Source: Micavibrio sp. UBA6212
Lineage (GTDB): Bacteria; Pseudomonadota; Alphaproteobacteria; Micavibrionales; Micavibrionaceae
Assembly (NCBI GenBank): GCA_002421905.1
Contig: DISK01000007.1
Location: forward strand, 89,829-152,327
DNA length: 62,499 nt
Direction: 5' to 3'
Both the position numbers and the translations under genes were made by a program. The notes under the pieces are model-generated. The model was not told where the DNA came from, ran no database searches, and was given only the letters and a program-made list of their open reading frames with translations. Shown here in pieces: positions 49,901-57,682 of this stretch (position 1 is the first letter of the stretch; each line of letters starts with the position of its first letter).

Positions 49901-50695
49901 CGAGACCACAGGCATTTGGCTCTTCCAAAAGAAGAGGAAAAAATCCGTTTTAGAGATATTCAAGCTCAGCCTCGTAAAATTATAAGTTCTCCGACTTGGA
50001 GTGGAATTGAGTCTGAGCATGTCTGTTATAATGCTGGTTATACAAATGTTCATGAATATATCCCCTGGAGAACTTTGACTGGTCGGCAGCAGCTTTATCA
50101 GGATCATCCGTGGATGCTTGATTTTGGAGAGGGGCTTGTTTCCTATCGTCCCCCTATCAATACGCGGACTGTTCAGCATATGTTGGATAAACATGGAAAA
50201 GAATCTCCAACAATACTTCTGAACTTTATTACCCCTCACCAGAAATGGGGTATTCATTCCACCTATACGGATAACCTTCATATGCTAACCTTATCTCGTG
50301 GAGGGCCAATTGTTTGGGTAAGCGAGGTTGATGCCAGAAAGATCGACGTCAAGGATAATGACTGGTTAGAGGTTTTTAATACCAACGGAGCAATTATGGC
50401 CCGCGCGGTTGTCTCTCAGCGTGTAAATGAGGGTATGATGTTGATGTATCACGCGCAGGAAAAGTTGGTGCATACGCCAGGTAGTAAAATTACCAATGCT
50501 AGGGGTGGAATTCATAACTCTGTGACACGGACGACCGTGAAGCCAACGCATATGATTGGTGGATACGCCCAGCTATCTTATGGATTTAATTATTACGGAA
50601 CCGTTGGATCTAATCGCGATGAGTTCGTTATTGTTCGTCGCGTTGATAAGGTGGATTGGATGGAAGAACCTCTTTCGACCAGTGCAGCCGAGTGA
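46970..50695 (+). CDS. narG: Respiratory nitrate reductase alpha subunit
   Basis: The 1241-aa catalytic subunit, with bis-MGD and the FS0 cluster. The FS0 ligands are in place: H50, C54 and C58 in HGVNCTGSC and C93 in RGCARGAS, as in E. coli NarG. The Mo-site region near residue 220 reads YDWYCDLPPSSPQSWGEQTD. C-terminal LTRxGP-like blocks and the final strand are intact. AAGGAG precedes the ATG. It uses quinol electrons passed through NarH and NarI to reduce nitrate in the cytoplasm. No frame damage is seen. Confidence 0.98.
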   Translation: MSYFIDRMSYFSQKREEFSNGHGITTEENRNWEDGYRGRWAHDKIVRSTHGVNCTGSCSWKIYVKNGLITWETQQTDYPRTRPDLPNHEPRGCARGASYSWYIYSANRLKYPMIRKRLLSMWRDAKKIAASPVDAWKMIQNDAELRKEYQNVRGRGGFVRVGWDEVTEIIAAANVHTIKEHGPDRIIGFSPIPAMSMVSYAAGSRYLSLIGGTCMSFYDWYCDLPPSSPQSWGEQTDVPESADWYNSGFIIMWGSNVPQTRTPDAHFMTESRYKGTQIVTITPDYSEASKFGDIWLNPRQGTDAALGMAMGHVILKEFHLDNPSEYFDDYCRTYSDMPFLVKLDQRDGRYVPGRMVRASDFANHLDEQNNPEWKTVCFDEQTGQISVPTGSIGFRWGEEGKWNIVPTDSKTGSKIRPRKTLLGWHDDVLNVGFPYFGGQVHEHGYFQTNEQEDILDRSIPVKYLDLNGEKVAVASVFDLLCANYGISREGLGGANVANSYDDNVPYTPKWQENITGVNSEQVIQVARAFAQNAHETKGKSMIIIGAAMNHWYHMDMNYRAAINMLVFCGCVGQSGGGWSHYVGQEKLRPQTGWLPLAFALDWTRPPRQQNSTSFFYAHTDQWRYETLGVSEILSPLADKEKWKGSLIDCNIRAERMGWLPSSPQLQENPLELVKKATEEGRDPVDYVVGRLKSGDLRMSCEDPDHPENWPRNMFVWRSNILGSSGKGHEYFMKHFLGTQHGVQGKDLGAEGPGQSAEVTWHDKAPEGKLDLVVTLDFRMSTTCVYSDIVLPTASWYEKNDLNTSDMHPFIHPLSKAIDPVWQSKSDWEIYKAIAKKFSEVCQGHLGVEKEIVLTPIQHDTPGELAQPDVKEWRKSECDLIPGKTAPAMKVVERDYPATFERFTSLGPLLEKLGNGGKGIGWNTDHEVDFLKKLNGEKNGRAKIESDIDACEVVLSLAPETNGEVAVKAWGALSKITGRDHRHLALPKEEEKIRFRDIQAQPRKIISSPTWSGIESEHVCYNAGYTNVHEYIPWRTLTGRQQLYQDHPWMLDFGEGLVSYRPPINTRTVQHMLDKHGKESPTILLNFITPHQKWGIHSTYTDNLHMLTLSRGGPIVWVSEVDARKIDVKDNDWLEVFNTNGAIMARAVVSQRVNEGMMLMYHAQEKLVHTPGSKITNARGGIHNSVTRTTVKPTHMIGGYAQLSYGFNYYGTVGSNRDEFVIVRRVDKVDWMEEPLSTSAAE

Positions 50696-50708
50696 AAGGA
50701 CATAAAAA

Positions 50709-52352
50709 ATGAAAATACGTGCTCAAGTCGGAATGGTACTCAATCTTGACAAATGCATTGGTTGCCATACTTGTTCGGTAACATGCAAGAATGTCTGGAC
50801 TTCTCGTGAAGGCGTTGAATACGCTTGGTTTAACAATGTTGAAACCAAACCCGGTATTGGTTATCCCAAGGAATGGGAAAATCAGGACAAATGGAAGGGC
50901 GGATGGCAAAGAAATGTCAATGGTAAAATTAATCCTAAACAAGGGGGGCGTTGGCGCATATTGGCCAATATATTTGGTAACCCCAACTTGCCGGAAATTG
51001 ATGATTATTATGAGCCATTTACTTTTGACTATGATCATTTGCAAAAAGCTCCCGAGTCTAAAACTATGCCGACAGCTCGCCCGCGTTCCCTTATTTCTGG
51101 AGAGCGTATGGAAAAAATCGAGTGGGGGCCGAACTGGGAAGAAATTCTGGGAACTGAATTCGAACGCCGCAAAAAGGACTATAATTTCAGAGATATAGAG
51201 AAAGAGATTTACGGGCAGTTTGAAAATACATTTATGATGTATTTGCCCCGTTTGTGTGAACATTGTCTTAATCCAACTTGTGTTGCGTCTTGTCCGTCTG
51301 GCTCAATCTACAAACGCGAAGAGGATGGTATTGTTCTTGTTGACCAAGATAAGTGTCGCGGTTGGCGGATGTGTATTTCCGGATGTCCTTACAAAAAGAT
51401 ATATTACAATTGGAAGACTGGTAAGGCGGAGAAATGTACATTTTGCTACCCCAGAATTGAAAATGGAGAACCAACAGTTTGTTCTGAAACATGTGTAGGA
51501 CGTATTCGATATCTTGGTGTGATGCTTTATGATGCTGATCGGATCGAAGAAGCTGCAAGCGTTGAGAATCCTGAGGATCTCTATGAAGCTCAATGTGACA
51601 TTTTTCTAAACCCACACGATCCGGAAGTTATTGCGCAGGCACGTCAGGATGGTATCCCAGATAACTGGATTGAAGCTGCGCAGAATTCTCCAGTCTATAA
51701 AATGGCTATGGAATGGAAGGTTGCCTTTCCTTTGCACCCGGAATACAGAACGTTGCCAATGGTTTGGTACATACCTCCGTTATCACCTATTCAAGCGGCA
51801 GCAACTGCCGGACACATTGCTGTTGAAAAAGACGGTATTATGCCTGATTTGGATGATATGCGCATTCCTGTTAAATATTTGGCCAATCTGTTGACTGGAG
51901 GAAAAGAAGAGCCTGTTCGATTTGGGCTTAAAAGAATGTTGGCTATGCGCCACTACATGCGCAGTAAACTTATCAAAGGCGAGCAGGATGTCTCATTTTT
52001 GGAATCTGTTGATCTTGAGCAGGACATGGTTGAGGATATGTACAAAATCATGGCCATCGCTAATTATGAAGACCGCTATGTAATTCCGACGGGACATCGT
52101 GAGGAAACGCTGGATGCATATGGTGAAAGCGGTGGTTGTGGGTTCAGTTTTGGAAATGGATGTTCAGGGCATAGCAATAGTGTAACTGACTTGTTCGAGA
52201 GTTCAAAACAGACCAGAGGACAGAGTGGATCTGGCAAAGACAATCGTGTGAATACAATTTTCCAACGTGATCATTATGAGAAAACGAAAGAACCTGCAGA
52301 AAAACCTGAAAAATCAAGCTGTGGCGGTGGATGCTGCGGCAGTTGTGGTTAG
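50709..52352 (+). CDS. narH: Respiratory nitrate reductase beta subunit
   Basis: A 547-aa iron-sulfur subunit with four clusters. Cys groups are CIGCHTCSVTCKN (near 16-28), CEHCLNPTCVASCPSG (near 184-199), CRGWRMCISGCPYKK (near 217-231, with the Trp typical of the 3Fe-4S site), and KCTFCYPR with CSETCVG. After the usual end at about 510, a tail rich in Lys, Glu, Pro and Ser leads to SSCGGGCCGSCG with four cysteines (C538, C542, C543, C546). That tail is not found in the E. coli protein (512 aa) and is the odd feature here. Confidence 0.97.
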   Translation: MKIRAQVGMVLNLDKCIGCHTCSVTCKNVWTSREGVEYAWFNNVETKPGIGYPKEWENQDKWKGGWQRNVNGKINPKQGGRWRILANIFGNPNLPEIDDYYEPFTFDYDHLQKAPESKTMPTARPRSLISGERMEKIEWGPNWEEILGTEFERRKKDYNFRDIEKEIYGQFENTFMMYLPRLCEHCLNPTCVASCPSGSIYKREEDGIVLVDQDKCRGWRMCISGCPYKKIYYNWKTGKAEKCTFCYPRIENGEPTVCSETCVGRIRYLGVMLYDADRIEEAASVENPEDLYEAQCDIFLNPHDPEVIAQARQDGIPDNWIEAAQNSPVYKMAMEWKVAFPLHPEYRTLPMVWYIPPLSPIQAAATAGHIAVEKDGIMPDLDDMRIPVKYLANLLTGGKEEPVRFGLKRMLAMRHYMRSKLIKGEQDVSFLESVDLEQDMVEDMYKIMAIANYEDRYVIPTGHREETLDAYGESGGCGFSFGNGCSGHSNSVTDLFESSKQTRGQSGSGKDNRVNTIFQRDHYEKTKEPAEKPEKSSCGGGCCGSCG

Positions 52353-52364
52353 AGAGGAATCGTT

Positions 52365-53066
52365 ATGAGAACACTTAAAATTCTTGGTTTTTTACTAACT
52401 TATCCCGAAGAGGCTCACCAAAATATTCTTGAGGAAGCTGGGCTATTGTTAAGGCAGGAAAAAATTCTGTCGGATAAATCTATCGATGTCTTGGAGAAGA
52501 TGATGAAAATATTCCAAAAAGAAGACCTTATTGATCTTCAGGATGAATATGTGTCGCTTTTTGATCGGACTCCATCTTTGTCTTTGCATTTGTTTGAACA
52601 TATTCATGGCGACTCTCGTGAGAGAGGTCAGGCCCTTGTTGATTTATCGAACGTCTATGCAAAAGGTGGATTGTTTATTTCTGTAGAAGAAACGCCAGAT
52701 TATTTACCCCTGTTTCTGGAATATGTATCAACTCTTCCTCTTAGTGAAGTGAATGAGAACTTGTCCAGCATAGTAAATATCACAGTCGCAATTGGTGAGC
52801 GACTTAAAAACAGAGAATCTTCGTACGCTTATGTTTTTGAAGCCATAAGTGAAATTGCGGCAAGCAAGGCTAGTCCAAAAGCGATAGAGGAAGCTTTAAG
52901 TCAGGCTACGGGTGAGGCGTACGACTTTGATCAACTGGACAAGGAATGGGAAGAACAATTCGCTTTTGATAACAGTTTGCCCCTAAACGGTCAAACTGAT
53001 GGCTGTCCGCGTGCGGAAGAGATGTTGGCTCGCATGAAGATAACACCTGAAGAAGAAAGGAGTTAG
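52365..53066 (+). CDS. narJ: Nitrate reductase assembly chaperone NarJ
   Basis: A 233-aa cytoplasmic chaperone required for Moco insertion and heme maturation of NarGHI. It has the helical NarJ/TorD-type fold; typical pieces are GFLLTYPEEAH near the start, LIDLQDEYVSLFDRTPSLSL then HLFEHIHGDSRERGQALVDL (the family signature) near 64-98, and DYLPLFLEYVSTLP near 118. GAGAGGAATC precedes the ATG. It ends two bases before narI. Confidence 0.93.
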   Translation: MRTLKILGFLLTYPEEAHQNILEEAGLLLRQEKILSDKSIDVLEKMMKIFQKEDLIDLQDEYVSLFDRTPSLSLHLFEHIHGDSRERGQALVDLSNVYAKGGLFISVEETPDYLPLFLEYVSTLPLSEVNENLSSIVNITVAIGERLKNRESSYAYVFEAISEIAASKASPKAIEEALSQATGEAYDFDQLDKEWEEQFAFDNSLPLNGQTDGCPRAEEMLARMKITPEEERS

Positions 53067-53068
53067 AA

Positions 53069-53743
53069 ATGAATTTTTTCTTATTTCAAATTTTCCCCTA
53101 TATCGCGATTGCTTCTTTTTTATTGGGAAGTGTTTTGCGTTTTGATAGAGATCCGTATTCATGGAGGAGTAAATCCAGTCAACTTCTAAGGCGTCGGCAA
53201 TTGATTATTGGTAGCATACTATTCCATCTTGGCGTTCTGACTGTTTTGGGAGGACATGCTGTCGGGTTGTTGACGCCCATTGCCGTGTTTGATGTTTTGG
53301 GAATCTCCCACAGTTTTAAGCAGCTTATGGCGATGAGTGTTGGTGGTGTCGCCGGTGTTTTCTGCCTTATAGGCCTTTGTATGCTATTACATCGTCGATT
53401 GTTTGATCCTCGTATTCGAGCAACCAGTTCTTTTGCTGATATTGCGGTTCTTGTTCTTCTTCTTGTACAATTACTGCTCGGTTTGTTTTCTATCACTGTT
53501 TCCATGCATCATTTAGATGGGCATGAAATGGTCAAATTTATGGAGTGGGCTCAGCATATTGTTACATTCCGTGGTGGAGCTCACGAATATTTGTTGGATG
53601 TTGCATTGGTTTTTAAGTTGCATATTACATTGGGGTTATTCATTTTGTTGGTTTTCCCATTTACAAGGCTTGTTCATGTTCTGAGTGCTCCATTAGGTTA
53701 TGTGATAAGGCCTTACCAAATTGTTAGAAAGAGGGCGTCATGA
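53069..53743 (+). CDS. narI: Respiratory nitrate reductase gamma subunit
   Basis: A 224-aa diheme b membrane subunit with five membrane segments, which oxidises quinol and passes electrons to NarH. The start IFPYIAIASFLLGSVLRFDR is typical of NarI; histidines for the two hemes include those in GSILFHLGVLTVLGGHAVG (segment 2) and VALVFKLHITLGLFI with LVHVL (segments 4 to 5). AAAGGAG precedes the start. It overlaps ppiC by four bases. Confidence 0.95.
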   Translation: MNFFLFQIFPYIAIASFLLGSVLRFDRDPYSWRSKSSQLLRRRQLIIGSILFHLGVLTVLGGHAVGLLTPIAVFDVLGISHSFKQLMAMSVGGVAGVFCLIGLCMLLHRRLFDPRIRATSSFADIAVLVLLLVQLLLGLFSITVSMHHLDGHEMVKFMEWAQHIVTFRGGAHEYLLDVALVFKLHITLGLFILLVFPFTRLVHVLSAPLGYVIRPYQIVRKRAS

Positions 53744-54531
53744 TGAGTGCAATAGCCCCTGGCATCACGGTCAATGGCATAAAAATTACACCTGATGAGA
53801 TAAATGCAGAAGTTCAATATCATCCAGCAGAAAATCTACAATCTGCCAAATTTAATGCTATGAAGGCATTGGTTATTCGTGAGATGTTGATTCAAAGAGC
53901 TGTAGAGTTGGGGATTGGCGCTCGTCAGGAAGTTATCAAAAGTCCTGACCAGATGATTGATAGTTTATTGGAACAGGAGATTAATGTTCCTGATGCGGAT
54001 TTTGATACCTGTCTAAGATATTACAAAAATAATGCGAAGAAGTTTGTAACTTCTCCGATATTTGAGGTGTCACATGTTTTGTATTTGGCGCCACCAGAAG
54101 ATTCTTTGGCTAGAAAAAAAGCAAAAGAACAGGCGCAAATTTCTATCGAAAGATTGAAATTAGATACCAATTTGTTTGAAAGTATTGCTCGTGAGGAGTC
54201 GGGGTGCTCATCAGCCAAGGATAGTGGGCGCCTTGGGCAAATTAGCAAAGGGCAGACTATGCCTGCATTCGAGATGGCGTTGCTAAAGATGCAAGAAGGC
54301 GAAATAAGTTCTGAACCAGTTGAAACAGAGGTAGGGCTCCATGTGATCAAGGTACATAAGAGGGCAGAAGGGGCACAGCTTCCCTTTGATGCTGTCGAAA
54401 AATGGATTAAAGATTATCTTGCACAAGAAAGCTGGAACCGCGCTTTTTGTCAATATATACAATTATTGGCAGGAAAAGCGCAGATTAGTGGCTTCCGCTT
54501 TGAGGGAGCACAAACGCCTTTGGTACAATAA
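53740..54531 (+). CDS. PpiC-type parvulin prolyl isomerase, nar-linked
   Basis: A 263-aa peptidyl-prolyl isomerase. The parvulin domain (about residues 97-205) shows FEVSHVLYLAPPEDSLARKK, IAREESGCSSAKDSGRLGQI and VETEVGLHVIKVHKR. There is no signal peptide, so it should act in the cytoplasm, presumably on nitrate reductase subunits. The order narK1-narK2-narGHJI-ppiC-moaA in Pseudomonas aeruginosa has the same type of gene at this place. It overlaps narI by four bases. The client is inferred from context only. Confidence 0.9.
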   Translation: MMSAIAPGITVNGIKITPDEINAEVQYHPAENLQSAKFNAMKALVIREMLIQRAVELGIGARQEVIKSPDQMIDSLLEQEINVPDADFDTCLRYYKNNAKKFVTSPIFEVSHVLYLAPPEDSLARKKAKEQAQISIERLKLDTNLFESIAREESGCSSAKDSGRLGQISKGQTMPAFEMALLKMQEGEISSEPVETEVGLHVIKVHKRAEGAQLPFDAVEKWIKDYLAQESWNRAFCQYIQLLAGKAQISGFRFEGAQTPLVQ

Positions 54532-54544
54532 CTAAGGATTAATC

Positions 54545-55708
54545 ATGTTAAAAATATTTGAACACCCGTTTTTTGGGCGTGGGTTTCGTCCGTTCTTTTT
54601 CCTGGGTGCTTTATACAGTGTTCTGAATATTGCGGTATGGGGTGGCTTCTATGCGGGGAATATCTTCTTGCCAGAAAATATCCTTAATCCTGTTTTCTGG
54701 CATGCACATGAAATGATTTTCGGATATACAATGGCCATTGTGGCAGGGTTTCTGCTAACAGCTGTTGCAAATTGGACGGGAGGTGCTCCGGCACGGCAAA
54801 TTCATTTGGCCTCTTTATGTATTCTCTGGATATTGGGCAGAGTCGTTGTGAGTGTTGATTTGGGGCTGTCTATCTGGATAATTTCTCTTTTAGAATCACT
54901 CTTTATCCCTGTCTTGGCGGCCACATTGGCTATTCCTCTTATTCGGAGTTGGAACAAGCGTAACTTTGTTTTTCTAGCTCTTTTGAGCGTTCTTTTCATA
55001 TGTGATGTATGGTCATTAAATACAGAAAGTAAAACGCCTCTATATATCGCACTTATGATGATTCTGACTATGGTTTCCTTGATAGGAGGACGAATTATTC
55101 CGGCTTTTACAGTTGCTGCTTTGCGTCAGGCAGGAGTAATTGCTCTCCGGACAGATCAAAATAATACAGATATTGCGGCATTGATCTCACTGATTGTTAC
55201 GGCGGTTTGTCTTGTGTTTGCGCAAGGAACAATCATTTTATCTATTGCTGCGTTTTCATCTTTTTTTATCCATGCCTTGCGTATGAGACATTATCATAGC
55301 CTGAAGACCTTAAGTGATCCGTTGTTATGGATCTTGCATGCTGGATATTTGTGGTTGGTTATCGGGTTGTTTTTGATTGGGATGACTGGAGTCGGGGTTT
55401 TTGAAATTCCAATGGTTATTCATGCCCTGACGACAGGATGCATCGGTTCCATGACGCTCGGAATGATTTGCAGGGTGACATTAGGTCATACGGGGAGAAA
55501 TCTTGTCGCCTCCAAAATGACAACAGTATCGTTTGTCTTAATTCAATTGGCGGCAGTTATGCGAACATTTGGCCCTTTAGTGACGCCCAATTATACTATA
55601 GGGTGGATCGTCGCTTCTGCTGCTATCTGGACATTTTGCTTTATTATTTATTTGGTTATTTATACGCCAATTTTAATGTCAGCTCGTCCAGATGGGCAAA
55701 ATGCCTAA
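54545..55708 (+). CDS. nnrS: NnrS family heme-copper membrane protein
   Basis: A 387-aa polytopic membrane protein of the NnrS family, linked to nitric-oxide tolerance in denitrifiers. It opens with HPFFGRGFRPFFFLGALYS, followed by FWHAHEMIFGYTMAIVAGFL and LTAVANWTGG, which are defining. There are about twelve hydrophobic segments. Its location after ppiC suggests protection of the cell from NO formed during nitrate respiration. It ends four bases before the convergent second fnr gene. Confidence 0.93.
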   Translation: MLKIFEHPFFGRGFRPFFFLGALYSVLNIAVWGGFYAGNIFLPENILNPVFWHAHEMIFGYTMAIVAGFLLTAVANWTGGAPARQIHLASLCILWILGRVVVSVDLGLSIWIISLLESLFIPVLAATLAIPLIRSWNKRNFVFLALLSVLFICDVWSLNTESKTPLYIALMMILTMVSLIGGRIIPAFTVAALRQAGVIALRTDQNNTDIAALISLIVTAVCLVFAQGTIILSIAAFSSFFIHALRMRHYHSLKTLSDPLLWILHAGYLWLVIGLFLIGMTGVGVFEIPMVIHALTTGCIGSMTLGMICRVTLGHTGRNLVASKMTTVSFVLIQLAAVMRTFGPLVTPNYTIGWIVASAAIWTFCFIIYLVIYTPILMSARPDGQNA

Positions 55709-55712
55709 ATTC

Positions 55713-56426
55713 TCAACAGGGTCTCTCGTAGGTTGGGACATCGCAATATTCCATTAGGCCTTGTTTGTCCGTAATGATGATCTGTCGTTTGTCAATACTA
55801 ACACCGTAAGGTTCAAGTTTTGCCAGCGCTCTTGAGAATGTTTCTGGCTTAATATTCAAGCGTGTGGAAATGACTGATTTATCGTAAGGCAAGTCCACAA
55901 TCCATACCCCATCCTTATTCTGGCTCTCTTTTATACAAAAACGTAGAAGAAAAGCTCCGATTCTTTGCGTGGCCGAACGAGTTGTAACTTGTTCGAGTTG
56001 TTGCACCAGATAATGTTGGCGTGATGCAATGGCTCCTAGAATGCGAAGGGCAAAATTTTTATCGTCTTCAATCTTTCGGACAAAATATCCGTAGGGAATA
56101 TCAATCAGCGTTGATTGTTCTATTGCTTGAGCATTCACAGGATATGTATGGCTGTCATTAAAGACGGCGGCTTCGGCAAAAGATTCTCCGGGCCCAAAAA
56201 TATTTATGATGGCTTCCTCTCCTTCTTTTGAAGTGCGGTAGAGTTTTACCCATCCTTTGAGAACAATATAAAGAGAATCGGCTTTATCCCCCATAGAGAA
56301 AAGTTCTTGTCCTTTGGAGAGATTTTTCTGATGGCAATGTGTCGCCAATTCCTCAATATCTCTTTGTGAAATGTTTTGGAACAGGGGTGTTTTCTTGATG
56401 ATTTCTGCAATTTTTATATTAATCAT
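55713..56426 (-). CDS. Crp/Fnr regulator, DNR/NnrR-like
   Basis: A 237-aa regulator with the N-terminal beta-barrel (YIVLKGWVKLYRTSKEGEEA near 53-72) and C-terminal winged helix; the recognition helix is KPETFSRALAKL, which fits TTGAT-N4-ATCAA. It lacks FNR-type cysteine clusters. Its sequence resembles the heme-dependent NO sensors DNR/NnrR of denitrifiers, with LFQNISQRDIEELATHCHQK at the start and the LRFCIKE region. It is divergent from moaA, sharing a box at 56497-56510, for which a -10-like TCTATT lies at class II distance. NO sensing is inferred. Confidence 0.85.
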   Translation of the reverse strand: MINIKIAEIIKKTPLFQNISQRDIEELATHCHQKNLSKGQELFSMGDKADSLYIVLKGWVKLYRTSKEGEEAIINIFGPGESFAEAAVFNDSHTYPVNAQAIEQSTLIDIPYGYFVRKIEDDKNFALRILGAIASRQHYLVQQLEQVTTRSATQRIGAFLLRFCIKESQNKDGVWIVDLPYDKSVISTRLNIKPETFSRALAKLEPYGVSIDKRQIIITDKQGLMEYCDVPTYERPC

Positions 56427-56496
56427 AACTCATTCTGTCCAGTAAAAACGTTGAGAAAATAAGATGGTAATAGAGCCGTTTAAGGCATGTTCCCCC

Positions 56497-56510
56497 TTGA
56501 TCCAAATCAA
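56497..56510. promoter_or_regulatory. FNR/DNR box between second fnr gene and moaA
   Basis: TTGAT-CCAA-ATCAA is a perfect consensus. Centred at -41.5 for moaA it gives a start site near 56545 with CATACT (56533-56538) at -10. For the divergent fnr it gives TCTATT (56469-56474 on minus) at -10. It can thus serve both genes. Confidence 0.85.
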
Positions 56511-56532
56511 GTTATCTCGCTTGTGAATCCAG

Positions 56533-56538
56533 CATACT
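56533..56538 (+). promoter_or_regulatory. Putative -10 hexamer of the moaA operon
   Basis: CATACT is at the position predicted from the FNR box at 56497-56510, upstream of the riboswitch-like leader. Confidence 0.55.
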
Positions 56539-56571
56539 GGCAAGAACAAGGATTTGCTGTGATTTTAAGAT

Positions 56572-56680
56572 CATAGCTGCTCCGAGCCATGCTGTCCTAA
56601 GTTCTTTCTCCACGGAATATGGCAGTCTGGACGGGGTCGCAAGTGGAAACGCTGTGGCCTCCCGTGTTTGGAAAGGAGTA
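56572..56680 (+). ncRNA. Moco-riboswitch-like leader of moaA
   Basis: The 140-base leader of moaA has conserved blocks I associate with the Moco RNA motif: CTCCGAGCC (56580-56588), GTCC (594-597) pairing with GGAC (629-632), then GGTCGCAAGTGGAAACGC (635-652) and GGCCTCCC (656-663). CTCC in the last block can pair with the GGAG ribosome binding site (674-678), so ligand could control translation. The location upstream of moaA is where this riboswitch is usual. A covariance search would settle it. Confidence 0.8.
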
Positions 56681-56686
56681 ACTTAC

Positions 56687-57679
56687 GTGATACATGAGCC
56701 GTTAATTGCGGATGCTTTTGGCCGCCGTTTTCCTTATTTGCGCTTATCATTGACGGATAAGTGTAATTTCCGTTGCTCATATTGCCTGCCTAACGGATAT
56801 AAGAAAGTCGCTGTGGAAGAAGGTGATTTGAACCTACAGGAAATCATCAGGTTAGTTCGTGCTTTTTCCGGACTCGGTGTGTGGAAAATCCGGCTTACGG
56901 GAGGAGAGCCCACCATTCGTCCAGATTTTCTGGAGATTGCCTCAGAAATTTCTTCACTTAGAATAATAGAAAAGCTGGCCTTTACTACGAACGGATACAA
57001 ACTATCAGAACGTGCACAAGATTATTATGATGCGGGTCTGCGAGCTATTAATATCAGTATTGACTCCTTGAAGGCGGAACAATTTAGAACAATAACAGGG
57101 CATGACAGACTTTCTGAAATTCTTGATGGGATGGAATCCTGTTTTGCCGCTGGATTCAAGACAGTCAAGATTAACACTGTCCTTTTGAAAGGACTGAATG
57201 ATGCGGAGTTGGATAATTTTATCTTTTTCGTGAAGGATAAGCCTATTTCGTTACGTTTTATCGAGCTGATGCGCACGAAAGACAATCAGGAATATTTTCA
57301 GAAACATCATTTGTCTGGATCCTATGTTAGTCAACAACTGTTGTCTTTGGGATGGTTTGTAAAAACTCGCGAAGAAGGAGCTGGGCCCGCCGTTGAATTT
57401 GAGCATCCAGAAAGTAGGGGAAAGATTGGATTAATTGCTCCCTATTCAAAAGATTTCTGTGTCACTTGTAACAGATTACGCATGTCTGCAAAGGGAGAAT
57501 TGCATTTGTGCCTGTTTGGGGAAGGGGGATATTCTTTGCGTCACTTGTTACAACATGATGAACAAAAGCAAGAGCTTCAGGATCAAATAGTATCATTGAT
57601 GAACTATAAAAAATCATCCCATTTCTTGCATCAAGGAAATAGCGGGGCGACGCCGCATCTGGCATCGATAGGAGGATAA
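56687..57679 (+). CDS. moaA: GTP 3',8-cyclase MoaA
   Basis: A 330-aa radical SAM enzyme for the first step of molybdopterin synthesis. The N-terminal cluster motif is CNFRCSYC (near 26-33) and the C-terminal cluster is held by FCVTCNRLRMSAKGELHLCL. RLTGGEPTIRPDF carries the SAM site. I start at the GTG at 56687, eight bases after GGAG, rather than the upstream frame from 56654, because that is within the riboswitch-like leader. The usual C-terminal GG is replaced by an end in ASIGG, which keeps the Gly-Gly tail. moaCB follows after three bases. Confidence 0.95.
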   Translation: MIHEPLIADAFGRRFPYLRLSLTDKCNFRCSYCLPNGYKKVAVEEGDLNLQEIIRLVRAFSGLGVWKIRLTGGEPTIRPDFLEIASEISSLRIIEKLAFTTNGYKLSERAQDYYDAGLRAINISIDSLKAEQFRTITGHDRLSEILDGMESCFAAGFKTVKINTVLLKGLNDAELDNFIFFVKDKPISLRFIELMRTKDNQEYFQKHHLSGSYVSQQLLSLGWFVKTREEGAGPAVEFEHPESRGKIGLIAPYSKDFCVTCNRLRMSAKGELHLCLFGEGGYSLRHLLQHDEQKQELQDQIVSLMNYKKSSHFLHQGNSGATPHLASIGG

Positions 57680-57682
57680 ATT

